This document shows positions 57,633 to 64,000 of a stretch of DNA of 64,000 bases, one piece after another (within the stretch, counting starts at the first letter, position 1; every line of letters begins with the position of its first letter). The stretch is from NCBI RefSeq assembly GCF_027595985.1, contig NC_073305.1, positions 82,989,126 through 83,053,125 of the forward strand, given 5' to 3'. The stretch is from Sorex araneus (taxonomy: Eukaryota > Chordata > Mammalia > Eulipotyphla > Soricidae). The translations under genes were made by a program, and so were the position numbers. Under the pieces are notes generated by a model that was given only the letters and a program-made list of their open reading frames with translations, searched no databases and had not been told where the DNA came from.

Positions 57633-58042
57633 CAATACCACTCCTGGGAATATATCCCGGAGAGGCAAAAAGGTATAGTAGATATGACATCTGCATTTCC
57701 ATGTTCATTGCCACTCTGTTTACAATAGCCACAATATGGAAAAAAACAGAGTGCCCGAAAACAGATGATTGGCTAAAGAAACTCTGGTATATCTACACAA
57801 TGGAATACTATGTAGCTGTCAGAAAACATGAAGTCATGAAATTTGCATATAAGTGGATCAACATGGAAAGTATCATGCTGAGTGAAATGAGTCAGAAAGA
57901 AAGAGACAGATATAGAAAGATTGCACTCATATGTGGAATATAAAGTAGCTGAGAGGTACAAGTTTACAATGTTGTGATTTCTAGCAGATATTTCTCTGGA
58001 CTTAGTTACTAAAATACTAAAGTACAGAAATCCAAAACTGTG
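57633..58042 (+). mobile_element. LINE-1 ORF2 C-terminus and 3' UTR start, sense part
   Basis: Encodes the end of L1 ORF2: FIATLFTIATIWKKTECPKT, then DDWLKKLWYIYTMEYYVAVR, then a stop after RKIALICGI at 57941-57943. The frame is open from at least 57701. ORF2 is the L1 endonuclease and reverse transcriptase; only the last ~80 residues are present, so the copy is not mobile on its own. The 3' UTR continues until the LTR. Confidence 0.93.
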
Positions 58043-59158
58043 TGTTGGATATCATTGGTTTGTCCTGCTCCCCTTGCTACAAGGAGTTTAGGTTTATGAG
58101 TCACACCCATCAAAGTGCTCCTGAGTCACTCCCATTCCTTTGTTAATCTGTAACCACTTCTACCAGTTTATCTGCTCTTTCTCTAATCAAACTCTGTTAA
58201 TTGGTAAGGTCAGAACTTCCTAGGACACTGAATATTATAACATTGCCTTTCTCTCCTCTTTATGCCTTTTGAATAATTTACTTTAAAGCTATGTCTTTTT
58301 TGTATAGGCACAAAAAAACAATATTATGTTTTTGTAACTTGGGACTTAATTGGCCTTGAATATTATCCCCTCCCGGGCATCTGCTTTCTCCACTTAAGCC
58401 TCAGTTGCCCTCAGTTCCTAGCACCCCAAAGTAGGGTCCCCGACGTGGGACGGGAAGGATCCAGGGCAAGTGGTGAGTTATGTGCTACCCTGGCATCGAG
58501 ATGGGCCTGGCCAAAGTGCCTAATTCTTAACTATAAGTTAAGAGCTTGGTCATAGACAAATGCTGTCATGACCCAATAGTAATTATGAGACTGGGACCCT
58601 GCTAGGGAATAGGAAAGACTGTTCTGGCCTGAGCACTGTAGTCTGAGATTGAGATGGCTCCAGGAGAGCAATTCTATAAGCTTTAATGCATCTCTTATTG
58701 TGTCCATACAAAATGATTAATATTATGAATTCTTATATGTTTGCTGGCTGAGGAGAAGAGAAACACATTCATGGGACTCTGCCCTTGAGTGGATCCTCCT
58801 GCTGAAAGAGAATTAAGTCCTAGGAGAAGCATCCCCTGAGGGAAAAGAACCTTACCCTATTGCTGACCACACCTATGTGTATGCCCCAACCCCCTCATGC
58901 TGTGGAGATTTAACTAGGCTGTAAGAGTGGGTTGGGGGCCAGATCCATGGGGGCCAGATCCACGGGGGCCAGATCCACAGATCGAGAGAGAGAATGAAGT
59001 AGGATGGGGGAGAAGAAGCAGGAGGAGAATCAGAGGAGAATGGAGAAAGAAGATCGGAATAAACTGCAGTGAGACCAACCATCTTGGCTCCGTTCCATTC
59101 CTTCACCTGCCTCGTCGCCGCCCGCGATTCCGTTTCTTTGTCTTTTTATTTTTACACA
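58043..59158 (+). mobile_element. Solo LTR of an endogenous retrovirus-like element
   Basis: 1116 bases starting TGTTGGATATC and ending TTTTTACACA, flanked by the 6-bp duplication ACTGTG (58037-58042, 59159-59164). A polyadenylation signal AATAAA is at 59058-59063, followed by a short U5-like end, which sets plus orientation. Three tandem copies of a GGGGGCCAGATCCACG-type unit lie at 58934-58980. No internal retroviral genes are present; a 234-nt antisense frame at 58873-59106 is spurious. Six-base duplications are typical of class II (ERVK-type) elements; the class is an inference. Confidence 0.9.
58934..58980. repeat. Three tandem 15-16-bp units inside the LTR
   Basis: GGGGGCCAGATCCATG then two close copies. 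It may be a duplicated enhancer-like unit in the LTR U3/R region. Confidence 0.9.
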
Positions 59159-59164
59159 ACTGTG

Positions 59165-59526
59165 CTGCTGCTAGTGCGGTCTCCTGACCTCATATCTCTT
59201 CATTGTCAGCAATGGAAAACAAATTACCAAATGCTTTCTTTTCAGCAGATCGACTTTAGGGGGGAGAAACTCCAAATCAATAATAGTGAATTTTTTGTTG
59301 AAATATTGAATGTAATCAAAGTAAAGTGAAAGTAAAGTGAAATTTACCAGTTACACATGCGGGGTGGGGGGGCTGGGGAGTTGGGGGGAAGAGGGGAGGT
59401 ATACTGTGATTCTTGGTGGTGGAATATGTGCACTGGTGAATGGATGGGTGTTTGAGCATTGTATAACTGAGACTTAAACCTGAAAGCGTTGTAACTTTCC
59501 CATGGTGATTCAATAAAAGAATAAAA
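59165..59526 (+). mobile_element. LINE-1 3' UTR, distal part
   Basis: Continuation after the LTR: CTGACCTCATATCTCTTCAT, TGGAAAACAAATTACCAAAT, AAACTCCAAATCAATAATAG, GTGAAATTTACCAGTTACAC, a G-rich run and GGTGATTCAATAAAAGAATA with an A tail. It matches the reverse complement of 3400-3730. Confidence 0.93.
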
Positions 59527-59541
59527 AAAAATGCATCTTTT

Positions 59542-60720
59542 GTTATATTCAGAAGAAATAGGAGTCAATTTTGGCCTTGCATTGCCTCTCATGTGTTCAT
59601 CCAGTTGCAAATTGCTTTGAGGATATGAAATCTTTCTCTTCTACAGAACATTAAAACAATTTTTATGCTTGTCTTTAGTCAAAGAAACACAAACCATGGT
59701 AGGAAGTAGGTTTATGTTCCAGATGGTGATGAATCACTGATGGAATTCTATGGTATGTAATTGAACAATTTTACTAGACACCTATAAACCATTGATTGTG
59801 CAAAGCAAGTATTTTCTCTAGATTGTTCCAGGAAGTTTTATGTAGCCACATACTATAAAATAAGTTATCTATTTTTTTTTTACCTAAAATACTATTTTCA
59901 GTTGTGGCTAATAATGACAGATAGTGACTGGAATTCTACTACCAGACTACTAAGCTAAAATATCTAAATTATTTTAGCCTTTGATTCTCATTAGTGTCCT
60001 CACTTTCTCTTACCAATGTATACTTTGGAAACTCTTGGCAAAAAATCATTTTGGAAACTGTATTATACACTCAAAACTAGTTTTTTAACCAACACATCAG
60101 AACCATCACTGTTAGGTATTATTTTAAACTAATTAAACTAACTAGTTCCTAGACTGAGCAATTATCACCCCTTCATCACGTGTACCTTCTTCTATTTGTG
60201 CATCTCATCAAATGTATCCAGGTCTTTGTGGCAAACACAGGAATAAATGCCCTCTTAAAATTTAAGCCCTATTTCTTGTTAACTATTTCTCTATTTATCC
60301 CATAAAGGTCACCATTTTTATCTAGCTTCTAGGTTTCTGTGTGCAAGATCCTGAATTCTGTTTCTAGCACCATAAAACTCCCAGAGAAACCGATTGTGTC
60401 CTAAATTGCACCTCCAAGGACCACCAGACTGAGCGTCACAGAATACCTGTGCAGAGTTCTGCTGGGACTGGCCCCCATTGAAAAAATAGTCATGTCACTA
60501 TTTTAAATTCATTATTTTCTCATTGCCTTTACAACAAAGAACATGAAGTATTTAAAATCCTATAGGATCTGGACCCTGCCAACTTCTCATCCTCATTTTT
60601 CTCTACTGTCTCACTCCCAGTCTATTTCAGCTTTATTGCTTTATTACTTTCCTTAAGATGCCCTATTTCTTTTTCTCAAATCAGAATATTTTTTGGAATC
60701 TCTTTCTACAGTAGGTCCTT
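59542..60720. other. No gene seen; possible old SINE at 60340-60475
   Basis: 60340-60475 (TGCAAGATCCTGAATTCTGT, CCAAGGACCACCAGACTGAG) could be a relic SINE; not certain. The rest shows nothing. Confidence 0.4.
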
Positions 60721-61237
60721 GAAAACAGTTCCATTCAATGTCATTCTATTACAACATTGATGAGAAAGACAAAAAAAAAAAAAAAAGAGAGAGAGAAAAA
60801 GCTTGGTTCCGTGTCCCATGTGAAATAGAAGCTGTTATAGGGAAGGTCTGCTTCAGTGAGTTGTTGCTTGGTTTCAAGTCTCCATTTCCAAGACCGTTTG
60901 CATACAAATGGCACAGCACAGATTGTCATCCAGCAAGTGATCTCAATGAAGTTGATCCACTTGGGCAAAGAGCCCTAAACTCCACCAGATTTACCCTCTT
61001 GAAACCTGGAGCATGTTTACGTTTTTACAGATGGGATGCCAGACAGCTGACTTTAGTTTCAGGAGGTTATCTTAAAGCGCCTTCCTCCTCCCCCTCCAAT
61101 AATCTGGAGGCTATAAATATAGAAGGAAGGCAGCCAGGCGAGGGCAAGAAGATTTCAGTCTTGCTGCCATTTTCATTAAAATTAAAACAGGACTGTAAAC
61201 CATCAAGACGATCAAAAGCAGAAGAAAATGAATGCGT
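60721..61237 (+). other. Repeat-free island with a 170-codon open frame
   Basis: A frame from 60738 to 61250 has no stop and its first codons are an A-rich run. No domain is recognised in the translation (for instance ACLRFYRWDARQLTLVSGGY). Base composition is more balanced than the surroundings. A CCAAT (61096-61100) and a TATAAATA (61112-61119) lie inside. It may be a conserved non-coding element, an old gene relic or chance. Confidence 0.3.
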
Positions 61238-61405
61238 AGGCCTGAGATAGTACAGCGAGAAGGTGCTTACCTAGCACAAGACCGATCCAACTTGGATCCC
61301 TGACTCTGCTTAAGGTCCCCCAAGCACTGCCAGGAGTGATCCCCCTGAGTACATGGGGAGGAGTTAGCCCTGAGCAAAACTAGATGTGACCCTAAACTAA
61401 AATCT
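61238..61405 (+). repeat. SINE-A copy, diverged
   Basis: GGCCTGAGATAGTACAGCGA, AGACCGATCCAACTTGGATC and CCCCAAGCACTGCCAGGAGT, with an unusual AAACTAAAATCTGAAAA end. Confidence 0.85.
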
Positions 61406-61849
61406 GAAAAGGAATTCCCTCCTGAAGTTGTCAGTGAAAAAATTGCACCAAGCAAAATATATATATTTTTTTCCAGTGAGATGCCTGGAGATATCTGATC
61501 TACAGAACCGTAAGGCACAGATTTGTGTATTTTATGCTACCAAGTTTATAAGGATTTGCTAGAGATATAGTAAGTGAGCACAACCTGCTATTCAAATCCA
61601 CTGTTACTTTTCTTTAGTCTTATACTTTTGATTCAATCTTCAGTGGCCTGTACTTTCCTGTGTATACTGACTCTGCTGGTAAAGATTGTTTTATTGTGTT
61701 TGTGTTTCTGATAAGTAGTTTCAGAAAAGAAATGAACAAAGGAAGCAACAATTTGGTTTAGGTTCTAATTTTGCCAACAAATTGTATCAATTTATCTTTT
61801 GTATTTTCCTGATTTAAATATGGGGGGAGAGGACGAGAAATTGCTTTAG
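61406..61849. other. No feature seen
   Basis: No supported gene or repeat. Confidence 0.4.
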
Positions 61850-62024
61850 AGGCCTGAGCAATCGTCAGCAGGTAGAGCATTTGCCTTGCTTGGGATAGAC
61901 CTGGGTTTGGTCCCTTGCATTCCAAATGGTCTCCTGAGTACCACCAGGAGTAATTCCTGAGTGCAGAGCCAGGAGCATTTCTGGATGTGACCCCAAAAGT
62001 TAAAAAAAAGTTAAAAAAAAAACT
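61850..62024 (+). repeat. SINE-A copy
   Basis: GAGGCCTGAGCAATCGTCAG, ACCTGGGTTTGGTCCCTTGC, AGGAGTAATTCCTGAGTGCA and a GTTAAAAAAAAGTTAAAAAA tail. Confidence 0.9.
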
Positions 62025-62073
62025 GTTCTTTCTTTGAAAGTGGTTTTGAAAATAAGTGAATTCAGTTATGTGG

Positions 62074-62281
62074 AGAAACTGAAATTTAGTTTTGTTTTTG
62101 CTTTTTCAGTCACACCTGGCAATGCTCAGGGGGTGACTCCTGGCTCTGCACTCAGGAATTACCCCTGGCAGTGCTTGGGGGACCATATGGGATGCTGGGA
62201 TTTGAACTTGGGTCAGCCGCATGCAAGGCAAATGCCCTACCCACTGTGCTATCACTCCAGTCCAGAAACTGAATTTTAGAA
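62074..62281 (-). repeat. SINE-A copy with target duplication
   Basis: Element 62092-62264, antisense. Flanks are GAGAAACTGAAATTTAG and AGAAACTGAATTTTAG. Confidence 0.94.
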
Positions 62282-63366
62282 ATCATACTGTGAATGTATA
62301 AATTATCAGCATCAAAGGCAATATCTAATATGTTCATGAATAGACACCAAATTAACATTTGACTTTAATTATCACAAACTGGTGAGTGCATCAGCATTTT
62401 TTATGTAGAAAATCAATACCATGCATAATGATTTTATTTCTCCACTACCAACTTTTCCATATAGAGAAATAGTAGTGGAGTTGGAAGGGGAAAAACATAT
62501 TAACAAATATATTGGTAAATAGAAAGTGTTATGGGGAACTATCATGATAAAAACAGAAATTTCCAGTGATAGGAAACTACTGTGCCATAAACTACTGGTG
62601 AATCCTAGCAAAAAAAAAAATCATCTTGTGTTTTCCTTAAAAGTTTTTTGGTAGTTAGTTCCCCAGGAGTAGTTTTTTAAAACCTGGCCCCTTTGCCAGT
62701 CCTCTGCTAAAATTGTTTTTAGTTATTTGAAAATCAGTGGGAGGAACATTATCTTTTTCAGATGGGTTTTCAATTCAGGGAAAATGTTAAGGCGACCTTG
62801 GTTGGTGTTATTTTAATGAGTCACTCTCAACAACAAAGAATTGTTAAGCCAGAGAGCTGGGCACTGAAAGAGCAGAAAGGGAACACGATGGTGTCAGTTA
62901 ATAACTGCCTGGAGCAGAGCCCACCTGCAGCCAGCAAAACAAAGTGTGGCTGGGGTTACTATAATTTAGAAATTGGGACTAGAAATTTCATGCAGTCAGA
63001 AAGTAGACTCATGAGGAGGGCACCTGGTTGACAGACACTGGGGTCTTTGCTCGGCAGCCTGAACCTAGATCAACAGTTCAGGTTACTGTGTAGTATTGGT
63101 GCTGGCCTCTGACAGGGGGTGGTGCACTGGTTCTGAAAGGAAGAAATCTGGAGTTACGTGTTACTAAATTGTTGCCTTCGGGGGTAAGCAGGGCTGAGCA
63201 GACCATCAGAAACAGGAAATCTTTGCTTGCTAGCCTCAGTTACCCTTTCATTGCAAAATCGTGATATGTAGAGCCCAGCATTACAGAAATTATATAAGGC
63301 TGCGTTTTTGCATCTGACTATGGTGAACAACACAATTAAGCTGTAGAGACCACGAAATCTGAGAAG
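62282..63366. other. Repeat-poor DNA, no gene proven
   Basis: About 1.1 kb without SINE or L1. It holds a consensus AP-1 site TGAGTCA at about 62818. Short frames have no recognised domain. Confidence 0.4.
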
Positions 63367-63532
63367 ATGGAACCAAGTAAATAGTTCACCAGGTAGGGCC
63401 CTGGCCATGCAAGCAACTGGCCTGGGTTCATCCTCTGCACTTCGTATGGTCCTGTGAGCACCACAGGAGTAATTCCTGAGTGCAGAGATAGAAGCAACCC
63501 CTGAGCATGGCCAGGTGTAGCCTAAAAAATAA
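63367..63532 (+). repeat. SINE-A copy, diverged
   Basis: CCAGGTAGGGCCCTGGCCAT, TTCGTATGGTCCTGTGAGCA and AGTAATTCCTGAGTGCAGAG, with an AAAAAATAAAAATTACAAAA tail. Confidence 0.85.
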
Positions 63533-63876
63533 AAATTACAAAAGGAAACTAAAAAGACAAGATTTAGTGTATCTGGCAGTCTTGTTAGGACTGTGCTCTT
63601 CTAGCTAGACTCATTTATAGTACTGGAACAGTGTAGTAATGTATGGGCAGCTAATCACTCTCCTCTCAGCCATACTTATTTATTTTTGTTATAACCAGTG
63701 GCCTGAGATAAGCCCAGTGCAGCCATGTTTTACTTTGAATTTTAAGACAAGGAAAATTCTCATTGCTGGTGTTTTAAAATGTTGCTGCTAAAATGTTGTT
63801 GCTTCCTTTTCTCTTTGTCTTTGAAGGCTTAGAAGGTAGGAAATAAGTATAGCAGGTTATTGATTTTCTTTTTTAG

Positions 63877-63985
63877 CTTGGTTTCCAGACCATTCGTTAC
63901 CATGGCAACTACTCTGCGTCTAGGGTCAGATCTTCCCATAAAACATACTGGACTCTGCAGAACTGCGGGCAAATGTTCCCACTTT
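63877..63985 (+). other. Exon-like block, alternative reading of the X-box region
   Basis: TTGATTTTCTTTTTTAG precedes it and GTGAGT follows it. The frame starting LGFQTIRYHGNYSASRVRSS stays open across all 109 bases. I recognise no protein. The same bases hold an RFX-type site, so this may be a regulatory element and not an exon. Confidence 0.2.
63896..63909. promoter_or_regulatory. Perfect RFX X-box motif
   Basis: GTTACCATGGCAAC fits the RFX-family consensus GTNRCCNNRGYAAC at every position and is an imperfect palindrome. X-boxes are bound by RFX transcription factors at ciliary and immune promoters and at enhancers. Function here is inferred from the motif only. Confidence 0.55.
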
Positions 63986-63986
63986 G

Positions 63987-63993
63987 TGAGTCA
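63987..63993. promoter_or_regulatory. Perfect AP-1 (TRE) motif
   Basis: TGAGTCA, 77 bases beyond the X-box. Alone it is expected by chance every several kb; next to the X-box it suggests a cis-regulatory element that runs past the window end. Confidence 0.4.
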
Positions 63994-64000
63994 TTCTCTC

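Larger units (their letters stand above)
57446..59541. mobile_element. Twin-primed LINE-1 insertion with nested solo LTR (whole locus)
   Basis: The target duplication AAAAATGCATCTTTT occurs at 57446-57460 and 59527-59541. Between them are an inverted ORF2 segment (57461-57632), a sense ORF2 end and 3' UTR (57633-58042 and 59165-59526, ending GGTGATTCAATAAAAGAATA), and an LTR inside the 3' UTR (58043-59158). Order of events: L1 insertion by twin priming, then LTR element insertion, then LTR recombination. Confidence 0.93.

Noticed and set aside
58873-59187. Short frames inside the solo LTR
   Set aside because: They translate the tandem GGCCAGATCC units and LTR sequence; no retroviral gene domain is present.
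61111-61122. MEF2 site in CTATAAATATAG
   Set aside because: It does not fit the 10-base MEF2 consensus; only a TATA-like motif is supported.
1-64000. tRNA, snRNA, 5S, Y or 7SL RNA genes, mitochondrial insertions
   Set aside because: I looked for their hallmark starts and box motifs. The only pol III-type promoters seen belong to the SINE copies. A tRNAscan-SE, Infernal or mitochondrial BLAST run could find diverged cases I missed.

Overview
The window is mammalian nuclear DNA, most likely from a shrew (Soricidae, probably Sorex). The reason is the interspersed repeats. They are dominated by two tRNA-derived SINE families that I associate with Sorex, and by LINE-1 copies whose 3' UTR ends in a shared GGTGATTCAATAAAA-type tail. 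The family-to-species link is from memory; the repeats themselves are read from the sequence. Base composition is AT-rich, CpG is depleted outside a few young or GC-rich repeats, and no bacterial or viral gene organisation is present. I see no confirmed protein-coding gene: the window reads as intergenic or deep intronic DNA.

Repeat families, as named here. SINE-A is about 165 bp plus an A tail, with pol III A box TAGCACAGCGG and B box GGTTCGATTCC, ending in a motif like GTGACCCAAAAAGCAAAA. SINE-B is about 250 bp, has the same head joined to a different body, and ends in short TACAGTGC-like tandem units instead of poly(A). LINE-1 occurs as young 5'-truncated copies (ORF2 C-terminus plus 3' UTR), older 3' ends, and at least one ancient L1M-type copy. 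One hAT/MER5-like and one MIR-like relic are also visible.

Layout. 1-16 kb: AT-rich DNA with scattered SINEs, an antisense L1 (3388-4131), a MER5-like relic and a cluster of SINE-B/SINE-A copies at 12.7-14.1 kb. 16-28.9 kb: microsatellites, SINEs, a CpG-rich antisense L1 3' UTR (23.9-24.5 kb) and an ancient L1 split by a SINE (24.8-25.7 kb). 28.9-33 kb is the most gene-like stretch: a retrocopy of PPP1R14B (minus strand, parental reading frame still open, stop codon lost), then a decayed C2H2 zinc-finger pseudogene and two old L1 pieces, then a long CCTT microsatellite. 33-57 kb: more SINEs, a GC-richer antisense L1 3' UTR (42 kb), a 5'-truncated sense L1 with target duplications (49.8-50.3 kb), a 5'-inverted SINE-B (53 kb) and a possible unassigned exon (54,644-54,748). 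57.4-59.5 kb: a twin-primed L1 carrying a nested solo LTR, with both sets of target-site duplications preserved. 59.5-64 kb: lower repeat density, with a 0.5-kb open, repeat-free island at 60.7-61.2 kb and, at the very end, a perfect RFX X-box followed by a perfect AP-1 site.

The main biology here is retrotransposition: L1 supplies the machinery that explains the SINE-A copies, the PPP1R14B retrocopy and the target-site duplications. I did not find a previously undescribed multi-gene system. The best leads are the retrocopy, the nested L1/LTR locus, the SINE family structure and two candidate functional elements (an exon at 54.6 kb and an X-box at 63.9 kb).
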